From: Synergistaceae bacterium | GTDB lineage: Bacteria; Synergistota; Synergistia; Synergistales; Synergistaceae | Assembly: GCA_031269875.1 (NCBI GenBank) | Contig: JAISYM010000137.1 | Location: 1 to 51,637 of the forward strand | Length of the DNA stretch: 51,637 nucleotides | Direction: 5' to 3' | Shown here: positions 15,901 through 25,165 of the stretch, piece by piece | Layout of the letters: each line of letters opens with the position of its first letter | Position numbering within the stretch: the stretch's first letter is position 1 | Notes under the pieces: generated by a model | Told to the model about the DNA's origin: nothing | Database searches by the model: none | Seen by the model: the letters and a program-made list of their open reading frames with translations, nothing else | Translations under genes and position numbers: made by a program

Positions 15901-16868
15901 ACACTCACGTCCCCGTGATGACTCGAGAAATCATCGAAATTTTCGAGGGACAGATACGGCCCAACGCTGAGGCGGTTTTTGTGGACGCGACTCTGGGGGC
16001 AGGCGGACACGCGAAGGCCGTTCTCGAACGATTTCCGCGCGCTTCCATGACAGCCTTCGATCAGGACGCGGACGCGCGGGCGCTTGCGTCGGAGAATCTG
16101 TCCGGGCATATGGGCAGGGTTCGGATTATCCCGGAAAATTTCCGCGATATAGGCAGACTGGCCGAAGGCGCTGATTGGCACGGAGCAAGCGGGATTCTTT
16201 TCGACCTTGGAGTGTCGAATATGCAGTTGGTCACTCCTGAAAGAGGGTTTTCGTTTCAGGATGACGGGCCGCTCGATATGAGGATGAATCGGGACGATGA
16301 TTCGATAACGGCGGCTGAGCTCATAGCGACGAAGGACGTTTCGGAGCTGGCCAGAATATTCAGAGACTATGGAGAAGAGCGTCACGCGTATCGAATTGCG
16401 AAGGCAATAGCGCGAGCCCGCGAAAGGGGAGAGTCTCCGGCCGCTACAGGCGAACTGACCGCACTGATTCGCCGAACGCTCCCCGCTCCGGTTCAGCGAA
16501 AGATGGGAACTCATCCCGCGAGGAGGGTCTTTCAGGCTCTCAGAATCGCCGTAAATTCGGAGATGGAAGCCTTGAGCGAGGGACTCGACGGGGCTTTGGC
16601 CACAACGGGACATATGGGGGTCATAGTCGTCATCTCATATCATTCCCTCGAAGACAGGATCGTAAAGCGGCGCTTTCTGGAGTGGGTAGGGGCAGGTTTA
16701 GGCGGAGTGGCCGCGAAACGACCGATCACTCCCTCCGGCGAGGAGATCGAGGCAAACAGGAGTTCCAGGAGTGCAAAGCTCAGAGCGTTTATAAAGGGAG
16801 ATACCTCGGACAAGAGAAAAAAGGGCAGGAGGCCTGATTTAAATGAAAGCGCCGTCGGCAAAGCATGA
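15888..16868 (+). CDS. rsmH: RsmH (MraW), 16S rRNA cytosine-1402 N4-methyltransferase
   Basis: 326 residues, normal for RsmH. The SAM-binding loop is VDATLGAGGHAKAVLERFP (about residues 29-47), then GILFDLGVSNMQL, the RGFSFQDDGPLDMRM block, and the helical insert domain with RRVFQALRIAVNSE. VVISYHSLEDRIVKRRF is near the C-terminus. It methylates N4 of C1402 in the ribosomal P site. I chose ATG 15888 because AGGAGAAAGG directly precedes it and the protein begins ALDTHVPVM as in homologues; longer upstream frames read into mraZ. It overlaps ftsL by 26 bases. Confidence 0.96.
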   Translation: MAALDTHVPVMTREIIEIFEGQIRPNAEAVFVDATLGAGGHAKAVLERFPRASMTAFDQDADARALASENLSGHMGRVRIIPENFRDIGRLAEGADWHGASGILFDLGVSNMQLVTPERGFSFQDDGPLDMRMNRDDDSITAAELIATKDVSELARIFRDYGEERHAYRIAKAIARARERGESPAATGELTALIRRTLPAPVQRKMGTHPARRVFQALRIAVNSEMEALSEGLDGALATTGHMGVIVVISYHSLEDRIVKRRFLEWVGAGLGGVAAKRPITPSGEEIEANRSSRSAKLRAFIKGDTSDKRKKGRRPDLNESAVGKA

Positions 16869-17250
16869 AAGAACCGGTTCTCAATCGACGATCTGCGTAG
16901 TATGTCTTCTGGGGGTACTCATATCCGCCATGTCGCTGGGAAGTTTGCGCCTGTACGGGCTTTATCTTGAACACAGGCTGGCTTACATGACGGCGCGGAT
17001 CGAGACTGTCAATAACAAAAACGCTGTTTTGGAGGAACGCTTTTCATCGCTGCTCTCCCCTTCCAGGATTTATAATTTCGCAAAGGTCGAGTTGAACATG
17101 GTAACGGCGCTCGATGTGGAGACGATACATCTCCGCGAGGGCGCGAATGACACGGCCGTGCGGACACCGCAGGGCCGAAAGGGCGGGTTTGCGGCGGCGC
17201 CGCGCGGCCTTTCACGCCTTTTTATAGGGGCGGCTAATGCCAAAGATTAG
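16843..17250 (+). CDS. ftsL: FtsL-like divisome protein
   Basis: A small bitopic protein of 135 residues. A cytoplasmic tail (about 1-17) is followed by one membrane segment (ICVVCLLGVLISAMSLGSLRL) and then a predicted coiled coil (YMTARIETVNNKNAVLEERFSSL). The segment SPSRIYNFAKVELNMVTA resembles the conserved FtsL C-terminal box. Sequence identity in this family is low, so the call relies on topology plus position between rsmH and ftsI. FtsL would sit in the periplasmic FtsQ-FtsB-FtsL complex that activates FtsW and FtsI. The C-terminal 35 residues are basic and low in complexity, longer than usual. It overlaps rsmH and ftsI. Confidence 0.8.
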   Translation: MKAPSAKHERTGSQSTICVVCLLGVLISAMSLGSLRLYGLYLEHRLAYMTARIETVNNKNAVLEERFSSLLSPSRIYNFAKVELNMVTALDVETIHLREGANDTAVRTPQGRKGGFAAAPRGLSRLFIGAANAKD

Positions 17251-18931
17251 AGATAAGGTTCGGAGGGAGTCCTGGCGCTCAAAGAGCGCTTGGGCTGCTG
17301 TCTTTATCGTATTAGGTCTGCTTGCCCTTCAGACAGTCCGGGTACACGCCTTTCCGGACGACAGGGTCAGCAGGCAGTCTCAGCGGCAGTACTGGGCTCA
17401 GGTTCCGATCTCCACATCGAGAGGGGACGTGAGGGACAGGAACGGCGTCCCTCTCGCGATATCCGTCCCCGCTGTGAGTTTTTTCATCGATCCGACGTTC
17501 TGGCAGCCGGCAAGTTCGGACGCGTTAATCCCGTTTTTCGGCAAGCCTGTGTCAGACAAGTTCTCGCGCTCTCTGTCGGGCAGGTTCCACTGGGTCGAGA
17601 GGAAAGTCCCGGCGGCGACGGCGGAAAAGCTCATTGAAAAGAATGTCCCGGGACTCTTTACGATAAGGGAGAGCCAGCGGAAATACCCGCACGGAGAACT
17701 CGCGTCTCAGGTGATAGGGTTTTGCGATATTGACGGTTCCGGTTTGAGCGGGGTTGAAAGGGAGTGGAACAGCGTCCTGTTTTCACCGCCTCAGACCAGG
17801 TTTTTCGTGAGGAACGCCAGAGGAAATCTCCTTGACTTTATTGGCAGCAACGCCGGAACCCTGCAGGTGGGCGCCGGGTCGATCCAGCTGACGCTTGACT
17901 CGAAAATTCAGCAGATCGTCGAGTGGCGGCTCCGCGAAGGCGCCGCTGCCGCCGGAACGAATTGGGGCGCGGGTATATGTGTTGATCCCAGGACGGGGGA
18001 AATAATCGCAATGGCAAGTTTCCCGCAAATAGACCTGAACGACAGGGCGAGTTTCGGCAAAACCGAGTCTCTCCGCAATAACGCGATAAGCAGGGTTTAT
18101 GAGCCGGGATCCACTTTCAAACCCATATTTCTCGGCATAGCCAAGGAGATGGGGGTCGCGCCGCAAAGCGAAAAATTTTCCTGCAAGGGCCGATTGGCCA
18201 TCGCTGGAGGGACGATACGGGATGTAAGCACTCACGGCGTGCTCGACCAGGAGGGGCTTCTCATAAAGTCGTGCAACACTGGAATGGCGACGATAGGTAA
18301 CAGGGTAAACCAGCATAAAGCTTACGGAATGCTTCGCCAGTTCGGGTTCGGGATTAAGTCGGATATCGAGATATCCGGCGAGGAGGAGGGGCTGCTTCGT
18401 TCTCCCGGCGAGTGGCTGGGAATCACGAAGGCTAACGTAGCGATCGGACAGGGGTTTGCCGTAACTCCGCTGCAATTGGCGATGGGAATCAGCGCGATCG
18501 CTAACGGAGGTGAACTGCTGAAGCCCTATATTATTGCCGAGGTGAGAAACGCGAACGGAAAGATTATCCACCAGGGCAGGAAAAGGGTCAGAAACGCCGT
18601 ACTGAATACGGTGACTTGCGCATGGATAAGGGATGCTCTGGCGAAGACGGTCAGCATAGGCACCGGAAAGGCCGCGAGGGTTGAGGGCGTTGATCTCGCC
18701 GGCAAGACTGGAACAGCTCAGATAGCTATGGGTGGCGGGTATACAAAGGGGCGGTACGTCAGCTCCTTCGTGGGGTTCTGGCCTCACAGCGATCCCGAGT
18801 ACGTTCTGCTGATAGTCTTGGGTGAGCCCAGCGGCGGTCGTTATTACGGAGGGGAAATCGCGGCGCCGATATTCAAAGCTATCGTGGAAGATATGTCCCG
18901 GCTGTCGATGACGGCGTCGCTAAAGACGTAA
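17237..18931 (+). CDS. ftsI: FtsI, division-specific penicillin-binding protein (transpeptidase)
   Basis: 564 residues: a short cytoplasmic tail, one membrane segment (about 18-36), a PBP dimerisation domain starting at STSRGDVRDRNGVPLA, and a transpeptidase domain. The active-site serine is in GSTFKP (S292), the second motif is SCN (S345) and the third KTGTAQ (K490). No PASTA domains follow, so it is FtsI-like rather than SpoVD-like. It cross-links septal peptidoglycan together with FtsW, encoded further on. It overlaps ftsL by 14 bases and is followed by 32 bases before murE. Confidence 0.95.
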   Translation: MPKIRDKVRRESWRSKSAWAAVFIVLGLLALQTVRVHAFPDDRVSRQSQRQYWAQVPISTSRGDVRDRNGVPLAISVPAVSFFIDPTFWQPASSDALIPFFGKPVSDKFSRSLSGRFHWVERKVPAATAEKLIEKNVPGLFTIRESQRKYPHGELASQVIGFCDIDGSGLSGVEREWNSVLFSPPQTRFFVRNARGNLLDFIGSNAGTLQVGAGSIQLTLDSKIQQIVEWRLREGAAAAGTNWGAGICVDPRTGEIIAMASFPQIDLNDRASFGKTESLRNNAISRVYEPGSTFKPIFLGIAKEMGVAPQSEKFSCKGRLAIAGGTIRDVSTHGVLDQEGLLIKSCNTGMATIGNRVNQHKAYGMLRQFGFGIKSDIEISGEEEGLLRSPGEWLGITKANVAIGQGFAVTPLQLAMGISAIANGGELLKPYIIAEVRNANGKIIHQGRKRVRNAVLNTVTCAWIRDALAKTVSIGTGKAARVEGVDLAGKTGTAQIAMGGGYTKGRYVSSFVGFWPHSDPEYVLLIVLGEPSGGRYYGGEIAAPIFKAIVEDMSRLSMTASLKT

Positions 18932-18963
18932 AGAAAAGCTGAAAAAACAGCGGGGTGGTTATT

Positions 18964-20481
18964 TTGAAACTTGGGGAGCTCTTTAATGAGCTTAGCGGGG
19001 AAAAAATTTTAAAGCTTCCCAGCGATAATGCTAAATTTGATGAATATTCGGCGGATATCAGGGAGATAGCGTACGATAGCAGAAAAATTCCAGCCGGAGG
19101 CGGCGTCATGTTCGCCTGTTTTGCCGGCGAGTCGAACGACGGGCATGATTTCGCGGGGGACGCGTTTCGCGCGGGGGCTTCCGCGCTTCTCTGCGAGCGT
19201 GAACTGCCGAGACTTTCCCTCGATATGCCGATGATAATCGTTCCAAACGTCCGCGCCTCTATGGGTGGGGCCGCGTCGATTCTCCGCGGGCGCCCTTCCG
19301 GGAAGATGACTATGATAGCCGTGACCGGTACAAATGGAAAGACCACAACGGCGTATATAACCCGGTCCATCATGCGAGAGGCCGGCGTTAAGACTGGAAT
19401 GGTGGGGACGATCGTAAACGACGACGGTTCGGGCGAAACAGAGGCATGGCGCACAACTCCCGAAGGGCCGGACGTTCAGCGTATATTGGCGTCAATGGTT
19501 CAAAACGGGGTATCCTGCTGCGTAATGGAGGCGTCCTCGCACGGCTTGCACCAGGGAAGATTGATGGGCTGCGCCTTCGACAGAGCCGGCTTCAGCAACC
19601 TCACCCTCGAACATCTCGAATATCACGGCGACATGGAGAGCTATTTCGCGGCAAAGCGTCTGCTGTTCACCGGTTACATGCGCGGCGGGTGGGTCGCTTC
19701 GATAAACGCCGACGACGAATATGGAAAAAAGCTTATAGCGGAGTTTGGCGGCAGGGCGAGAGGCTTCTCGCTGGAGAGAACCGATCGCGGAGTATACGGC
19801 TGTCACGTTATAGAGGCCGGCGTGGGAGGAACCACTCTGGATATAATTTTCCCGGACGGAGAGCGGCAGCGGACGCGCTCGCCGCTTATCGGTATGCACA
19901 ATGTTTCGAATGTTCTGGAGAGCGCCGCAATCGCGGATTCGCTCGATGTGCCAAGGGAGATCATCGCCGCCGGAGTAAAAAACTGCGTCCAGGTTCCCGG
20001 ACGGCTGGAGCGTTTCGACTTGGACGGCGTCACGGTTTTCATCGACTTCGCGCACAGCCCTGACGGACTGGAAAAGGTGCTGTCGACATTATCGGGCCTG
20101 AAGAGGGGAAAACTCGTGATTCTCTGGGGCGCGGGCGGGGACAGGGCTTATCAAAAGAGGCCGGTTGCCGGCGCAATTATGGCGCGCTTGGCCGATCGCG
20201 TCGTCATAACGAACGATAATCCCAGAACGGAGCGCCAGGAAGATATCGCGCGTCAGATCGAGTCCGGGATAATATCCTCGGGCGCGGAGGTTGACTACGA
20301 AATTATACTGGACAGACGGCAGGCCATCCGGTCGGCGCTTGAAGCGGCGCGGCCCGGCGATGTGGTTCTTATAGCGGGGAAGGGGCCGGAAAATTATATC
20401 GATTTCGGCGATCACAAAGAGAGCTTCAGTGACGCCGGAACTGTCCTGGAATGGGCTGAAAGCGTAAAGAAGGAAATGTGA
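18964..20481 (+). CDS. murE: MurE, UDP-MurNAc-L-Ala-D-Glu:meso-diaminopimelate ligase
   Basis: 505 residues with all three Mur ligase domains. The ATP loop is AVTGTNGKTTTAYITRS. The segment EHLEYHGDMESYFAAKRLLF carries the lysine normally carbamylated, GMHNVSNVLESAAIADSL is the Mur motif of the central domain, and VFIDFAHSPDGLEKVL follows. TNDNPRTERQEDI holds the DNPR motif that marks enzymes adding meso-diaminopimelate rather than lysine. The TTG start at 18964 lies behind GGGGTGG and gives the usual MKLGELF-type beginning; a GTG at 18955 is the alternative. All catalytic motifs are intact, in contrast with the next gene. Confidence 0.95.
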   Translation: MKLGELFNELSGEKILKLPSDNAKFDEYSADIREIAYDSRKIPAGGGVMFACFAGESNDGHDFAGDAFRAGASALLCERELPRLSLDMPMIIVPNVRASMGGAASILRGRPSGKMTMIAVTGTNGKTTTAYITRSIMREAGVKTGMVGTIVNDDGSGETEAWRTTPEGPDVQRILASMVQNGVSCCVMEASSHGLHQGRLMGCAFDRAGFSNLTLEHLEYHGDMESYFAAKRLLFTGYMRGGWVASINADDEYGKKLIAEFGGRARGFSLERTDRGVYGCHVIEAGVGGTTLDIIFPDGERQRTRSPLIGMHNVSNVLESAAIADSLDVPREIIAAGVKNCVQVPGRLERFDLDGVTVFIDFAHSPDGLEKVLSTLSGLKRGKLVILWGAGGDRAYQKRPVAGAIMARLADRVVITNDNPRTERQEDIARQIESGIISSGAEVDYEIILDRRQAIRSALEAARPGDVVLIAGKGPENYIDFGDHKESFSDAGTVLEWAESVKKEM

Positions 20482-20484
20482 CTC

Positions 20485-21603
20485 ATGGCAGGCACGAACG
20501 AAATCCCGCTGCTAGCGAATCTTGCAAAGGCGCGTATGTGCGATACGTCCTCCAAAGCCGTCGGCGTCGCCGGCAGTTTCGGCGGGGCGGCGGCGGAGCT
20601 GATCCGGCAGGTGCTGGCGCGGTCTTTTAAGGTCGCCGCCCACGTGATGCGCTGCGGGGATATCGAGGAATGTTCTGGGAAAATACTCGAAGCGCCATCG
20701 GACGCCGAGGTCTTTATCTGGGAGATGGAGAGCCGCTCGACCGCGGAAATGGCCCAGTTCGTCAGTAATTTCCCGCTCACTCACGCCGTAATAACCGGGG
20801 CAACACAGCGGGATGAAGTTCGTTATGCCGAGGCATTCGCGTCAGCGGCTTTGACTTCCTTGTATTATAATAGGGATGATGAGGCTCTTTACAGGTCGGT
20901 CGAGGGTATAAAAGACCTCCTGTGCGGAGTTAAAATAAGAGGCGCAGGCTTTACGGGGGACGAAATAAATATAAAAGAATCGAGGCATAACGTGGCGAGA
21001 ACTGGGGAACCGGAACTTAACGCCACTATTTTAGCTGATGGGAAAGAGTATCCTTGTTACGCGAGAATATTTGGCAGGCAAAACGCGAGAAATATGGCAT
21101 TCGCCCTTTCACTGGCGCTCGAACTAGGCGTACCCGAAGATGAAATACACTCGGGAATGGCGGACGCGCGGCTTCCGGCAGGCGCCGGAAGAATATTGAG
21201 AACCGCTCGCGGCGGCTTTATGATAGACGAAACGCTTGACTCGAACCTCGATTCCATGTCACGTTCTATCAAGGATGTAATTGAGCTCGGCGCTCCAGAA
21301 GACACTGCGAAACTGGCCATTTTAGGCGGTATGCCCGGTCTTGGCGCGGATTCCCGTCAATGGCACGAGGTGATTATGAGCAGGGCCTGCCTTCTGGACG
21401 GCGTCTATCTCATAGGCGGGGAATGGGACGCGGTCGTTACGGAACAGACTTCCCTGCGTGGCAGATGGGCGGACGCCGGGGCTTTTCTCGATGATTTCGA
21501 CACCGCGTCGCTCTGCGGCGCCGTTACACTCGTGAAGGATTCCGGGGCTCATGGTTTATCAAAGATCTTTCAGATCGCCCCATTGATTGAGGCCGTGTCA
21601 TGA
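20485..21603 (+). CDS. MurF-position protein: truncated, degenerate Mur ligase with broken ATP loop
   Basis: 372 residues against about 450 for MurF. The N-terminal UDP-substrate domain (about 90 residues) is missing: the ATP-loop equivalent is already at residue 27. It reads GVAGSFGGAAAEL where Mur ligases have GxxGSxGKTTTK, so the lysine and both threonines are gone. Other landmarks remain in altered form: FIWEMESRSTAEMAQF for the Walker-B-like glutamate region, GRQNARNMAFAL instead of GxHNxxNxxAA, and MIDETLDSNLDSM instead of the DDSYNANPDSM type. LAILGGMPGLGADSRQWH stands for the C-terminal LGDMLELG block. It starts 3 bases after murE and overlaps mraY by 4, with an undamaged frame. Normal ATP-dependent D-Ala-D-Ala addition looks unlikely, so it may be a structural or regulatory pseudoenzyme, with a true MurF elsewhere. 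Confidence 0.8.
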   Translation: MAGTNEIPLLANLAKARMCDTSSKAVGVAGSFGGAAAELIRQVLARSFKVAAHVMRCGDIEECSGKILEAPSDAEVFIWEMESRSTAEMAQFVSNFPLTHAVITGATQRDEVRYAEAFASAALTSLYYNRDDEALYRSVEGIKDLLCGVKIRGAGFTGDEINIKESRHNVARTGEPELNATILADGKEYPCYARIFGRQNARNMAFALSLALELGVPEDEIHSGMADARLPAGAGRILRTARGGFMIDETLDSNLDSMSRSIKDVIELGAPEDTAKLAILGGMPGLGADSRQWHEVIMSRACLLDGVYLIGGEWDAVVTEQTSLRGRWADAGAFLDDFDTASLCGAVTLVKDSGAHGLSKIFQIAPLIEAVS

Positions 21604-22568
21604 GTCTGAAGCTCCTTTGCTTAGCCCTCATATTTTTCGGGGCGGCCCTCTGCTGCCAGGACGCGCTCATATTATGGGCGCACCGGTTCGGCGTCGGGCA
21701 GGCGATAAAGGATTACGGACCGGCAGCCCACATAAAGAAGAGCGGCACTCCCAGCATGGGTGGCGCGGCTGCCTTGGCGCTCACGCCATTTCTCGTCGTT
21801 TCGTCATATCTTGCGGGGACAGCTGAACTTCGCGATATGGCCGCTCTTTGGGTTTATCCCGTCATTTGCGCGCTTGTGGGACTGGCGGACGACCTGCTCA
21901 AACTCCGCTCGAAATCGGGCGACGGGTTTTCGAGCCTCGGGAAGCTGTTTCTCCAACTGGCGGTTACGATGCCGTGGGCCTGGTGGGTCGCTTCCGGCGG
22001 CGTTTACCTCATGCCGTGGATACCGATTCCGCATCCGTACGGTTTTGCCCTGCTCTCGTTCCTGGGTGTCGGGATAATGAACGCGGTCAACGTGACGGAC
22101 GGTCTCGACGGTCTTGCCGCCAGCGCTATGATACTGTCGTTATGTGCTGTTATGCTCCTGTCCGATGTGCCGTCGGCGAAAGTCTCGTCCGTAGCGGGGC
22201 TCGCTATCCTGGCCGCATTTTTATGGCACAACGCGAACCCGGCCGAGTTATTCATGGGGGATGTTGGAGCGCATCTGTGGGCCGGTCTTTTACTGTCGCT
22301 ATGCGTGGAGTCTCATTTTGTGATGTTCGTTTTCCCACTGGCGTTTCTCTTCGGCGTTGAGATCATCACCGTAGCGATACAGATATTCGCGATACGCGGT
22401 TTTGGAAAAAAGGTTTTCCGCATGAGTCCCCTCCATCATCACTTTGAACTCTGCGGATGGCGCGAACCGAAGATAGTGGCGCGGTTCTGTCTCGCGCACC
22501 TGGCCGGAATGGTCGCCCTTCTTATCTTCCTGTTGACCATTTTTGAGCTTTATGGGGGGCGGTATTGA
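21600..22568 (+). CDS. mraY: MraY, phospho-MurNAc-pentapeptide transferase
   Basis: 322 residues of very hydrophobic sequence with about ten predicted membrane segments. The family signatures are present: TPSMGGAAAL near the N-terminus, LADDLLKLRSKS with the paired aspartates, NVTDGLDGLAASA, the MGDVGAHLWAG loop, and MSPLHHHFELCGWREPKIV near the C-terminus. It transfers phospho-MurNAc-pentapeptide from UDP to undecaprenyl phosphate on the cytoplasmic face, giving lipid I. Its start ATGA overlaps the stop of the murF-like gene, and murD follows after one base. Confidence 0.96.
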   Translation: MSLKLLCLALIFFGAALCCQDALILWAHRFGVGQAIKDYGPAAHIKKSGTPSMGGAAALALTPFLVVSSYLAGTAELRDMAALWVYPVICALVGLADDLLKLRSKSGDGFSSLGKLFLQLAVTMPWAWWVASGGVYLMPWIPIPHPYGFALLSFLGVGIMNAVNVTDGLDGLAASAMILSLCAVMLLSDVPSAKVSSVAGLAILAAFLWHNANPAELFMGDVGAHLWAGLLLSLCVESHFVMFVFPLAFLFGVEIITVAIQIFAIRGFGKKVFRMSPLHHHFELCGWREPKIVARFCLAHLAGMVALLIFLLTIFELYGGRY

Positions 22569-22569
22569 T

Positions 22570-24051
22570 ATGAAAAACGACAGTGATCTTCCTTCTTTGG
22601 CCGGAGTCAAGACCGCCATACTGGGTGGAGGCGTGAGCGGAACGGCGCTTGCTAAACTTGCCGCGCGCATGGGGGCGGACGTCTTTCTCTCGGACGAGGC
22701 CGAATTGTCGGCTGAGACTGTCTCGGTTATGAGGGAAATAGGCGCTGAGTATGAAAAAGGGAACTCGGACAGGATTTTGGACTGTGATCTGGCGGTCACG
22801 AGTTCCGGCTTCCCGCCGAGCGCTCCTGTAATCGCGAAAATTTGTGAGAAGGGTCTTCCGATATTGGGCGAACTCGACTTTGTCTCCCCCTGCTTAAAAG
22901 GCAGGGTTGTCGGTATCACGGGCAGCAACGGGAAGACTACGACCACGTCGCTTTTAGGCCACCTCCTCCGTTTTTTGAACCCTCACGGCAAGGGCGTCGC
23001 GATCGTGGGGAACATCGGAAACCCGATAGCCGGCGCGGCCGGGCAGGATTACGATTATATAGTAGCCGAACTGAGCAGTTTTCAGCTCCACTGGGCCAAG
23101 AACTTTGCCTTAGACGCCGCGATCGTCACAAACTTGGCACCTGATCACATAGACTGGCACGGTTCTTATGAAAATTACATCACCGACAAGGCGAAGATTC
23201 TGACGTTTGTGAGAGGCGTAAACAGCTCCGCCGTATTCCCGGGGACGCCTAAGTCAGCGGACGCCGGACCATTGACTCCCGAGATGAGCGGGCTGTTCAG
23301 CACGTTCTCCCGCATAAACGAAAATACGCGTGGTTTTGCGATAACGAGGGCCGAAGAGGACGATGTTTTGAAACCCGAAGGAGACGTGCTGACGCTCCTC
23401 TGGGACGCGCCCGCCTCAGATAAAACGATTGTCCTGAGTTCCAGGGATCGCATCGCGTACGCCTTCGGAGGGGAATTATTCAAATTTTCCGATACCGCCA
23501 TGATCGGCAGACACAACATGGAGAACGCGGCGATGGCAATGGCGGCCGCTGGCGCGCTCAGAAGTGATCTGTCAAAAGCCAGGGAGGGCCTCGGCGTTTA
23601 CGTGCCCCCGCCGCACAGGTGCGGCCTCGTGCTGTCTTCCGGGGGAGTGTCGTATATCGACGACTCCAAGGGAACGAATATCGCGGCCTGCGTGGCCGCG
23701 CTGTCGTCAATAGAGGGAAAGAAAATAATTATATTGGGCGGAAGGAGAAAGGGAGAGGATTTCGGCAGGCTGGCGGCGCCGCTCGAGCGTTTCGCGAAGT
23801 TCGCGTTTCTGATTGGCGAAGCGTCCGGAGAGATTGCGGAAGCCCTTACCCGTCAAGGTTATACGAATTTCGCGGAGGCGGGCGAAATGGAGGGGGCCGT
23901 GCGCGGCGCAAGCGCGATGGCCGTTCCGGGAGACGTAGTGCTGCTCTCTCCCGCTTGCACGAGCTGGGATTACTACAAAAATTACGGCGAGCGAGGGGAT
24001 CATTTCGCGTCTTGCGTAAGACGTATAGCCGGAGGTGAGACGGATGTATGA
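22570..24051 (+). CDS. murD: MurD, UDP-MurNAc-L-alanine:D-glutamate ligase
   Basis: 493 residues. An N-terminal Rossmann-type domain with AILGGGVSGTALAKL binds the UDP substrate. The ATP loop GITGSNGKTTTTSLL is intact, ELSSFQLHW and APDHIDWHGSYENYITDKAKI (metal-ligand lysine region) follow, then IGRHNMENAAMAMAAAG and YIDDSKGTNIAA. The end LLSPACTSWDYYKNYGERGDHF is typical of MurD. I take ATG 22570, preceded by GGGGGGCGG at 22554-22562, rather than the ATG 27 bases earlier inside mraY. It adds D-glutamate to UDP-MurNAc-L-alanine. It overlaps ftsW by 8 bases. Confidence 0.95.
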   Translation: MKNDSDLPSLAGVKTAILGGGVSGTALAKLAARMGADVFLSDEAELSAETVSVMREIGAEYEKGNSDRILDCDLAVTSSGFPPSAPVIAKICEKGLPILGELDFVSPCLKGRVVGITGSNGKTTTTSLLGHLLRFLNPHGKGVAIVGNIGNPIAGAAGQDYDYIVAELSSFQLHWAKNFALDAAIVTNLAPDHIDWHGSYENYITDKAKILTFVRGVNSSAVFPGTPKSADAGPLTPEMSGLFSTFSRINENTRGFAITRAEEDDVLKPEGDVLTLLWDAPASDKTIVLSSRDRIAYAFGGELFKFSDTAMIGRHNMENAAMAMAAAGALRSDLSKAREGLGVYVPPPHRCGLVLSSGGVSYIDDSKGTNIAACVAALSSIEGKKIIILGGRRKGEDFGRLAAPLERFAKFAFLIGEASGEIAEALTRQGYTNFAEAGEMEGAVRGASAMAVPGDVVLLSPACTSWDYYKNYGERGDHFASCVRRIAGGETDV

Positions 24052-25165
24052 AGCCGGAGCGCCGGAGGCGGTCATGGAAAAAACAAGAAAGGTCGATCCC
24101 GTTCTCTGGCTGATCCCCCTCGTCTTGAGCGGGATTGGGATTCTGATGGTTACCTCTACGACGAGCCCGTCCTCTTTCGATGCTTCGGGGACTCCCTTTA
24201 CGATGGGAATAAAGCAGATACAGTGGCTCTCTCTCGGCATTACGGCTATGCTTACGACATATTGCATACCGATTAAGGTGTGGTATAAGGCGAGCGGCCC
24301 TTTGTGGTTTTTCTCGATGATCCTGCTTATAACTACGCTGATACCCGGCGTGGGATCGTTCGTCGGCGGCGCTCGCCGGTGGATTCGCGTGGCGGGGATA
24401 TCAATACAGCCGTCGGAAATTTTAACGATCGCGATAGTTATGGTGGCGGCGAAGCTGATGATCAGGAACGAGATGAACCCGCAGAAGTGCTTCGGTCAAA
24501 TTATATTCATCCTTGCCGTTTCCGCCGCCCCGCTTTTGAAACAGCCCGATCTCGGCTCAACGATCCTGATTCTCGTCATCTGCATGGGAATGTACGTGGA
24601 GCGCTTTGGATGGAAATTGCCGCTCATCTCCGGAGTTTTCGGCGCGGCGCTGATTTCGGTATTTATTATGATAAAACCCTACAGGATGAGGAGGGTTTAC
24701 GCTTTCCTCGATCCCTGGCTCGATCCTCTGGATACCGGCTTTCAGACGATTCAGGGGCTCATAGCCTTCGCTAACGGCGGAAAGTGGGGAACCGGCCTCG
24801 GACACGGTTTCCAGAAATTGCAGTATCTTCCGGCCGCCTCGACGGATTTTATTTACGCGGCATTGGGTGAAGAGATGGGGCTTATCGGGACTCTGGGGAT
24901 ATTGGCGCTTTTCTTCCTGTGGCTTGCCCGCTGCCGCGAGCTTTACAACAGGGCGCCGGAGGGGTATGAAACCGCGTTGGTTTGGGGCATAACGCTCACC
25001 ATAGTGATTCCGCTTTTCATAAATATCGCCGGAGTGACGAACGCTATGCCGCTCACCGGAATGCCGCTTCCCTTCGTGAGCTACGGCGGCAGCGCCCTCA
25101 TAATGATGTGGATGAGAATCGGACTTCTGCTTCGGATTCAAAAGGAGTACGCCGAGTCCTCGTGA
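24044..25165 (+). CDS. ftsW: FtsW, septal peptidoglycan glycosyltransferase (SEDS family)
   Basis: 373 residues with about ten membrane segments. SEDS signatures are visible: GGARRWIRVAGISIQPSE, QPDLGSTILILVI, and the long extracytoplasmic loop DPLDTGFQTIQGLIAFANGG. YLPAASTDFIYAALGEEMGLIG and TGMPLPFVSYGGSALI complete the set. FtsW polymerises lipid II at the septum as partner of FtsI. ATG 24044 is chosen because GGAGGTGA lies at 24031-24038. The stop TGA shares bases with the murG start (TGATG), a typical coupling. Confidence 0.95.
   Translation: MYEAGAPEAVMEKTRKVDPVLWLIPLVLSGIGILMVTSTTSPSSFDASGTPFTMGIKQIQWLSLGITAMLTTYCIPIKVWYKASGPLWFFSMILLITTLIPGVGSFVGGARRWIRVAGISIQPSEILTIAIVMVAAKLMIRNEMNPQKCFGQIIFILAVSAAPLLKQPDLGSTILILVICMGMYVERFGWKLPLISGVFGAALISVFIMIKPYRMRRVYAFLDPWLDPLDTGFQTIQGLIAFANGGKWGTGLGHGFQKLQYLPAASTDFIYAALGEEMGLIGTLGILALFFLWLARCRELYNRAPEGYETALVWGITLTIVIPLFINIAGVTNAMPLTGMPLPFVSYGGSALIMMWMRIGLLLRIQKEYAESS

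Noticed and set aside
17783-18787. Long minus-strand frame of 334 codons inside ftsI
   Set aside because: The + strand encodes all three penicillin-binding motifs here; the antisense frame has no family features.
24982-25164. Longer MurG start inside ftsW
   Set aside because: The upstream residues are histidine- and arginine-rich shadow of ftsW; the glycine-rich MurG loop begins just after 25165.
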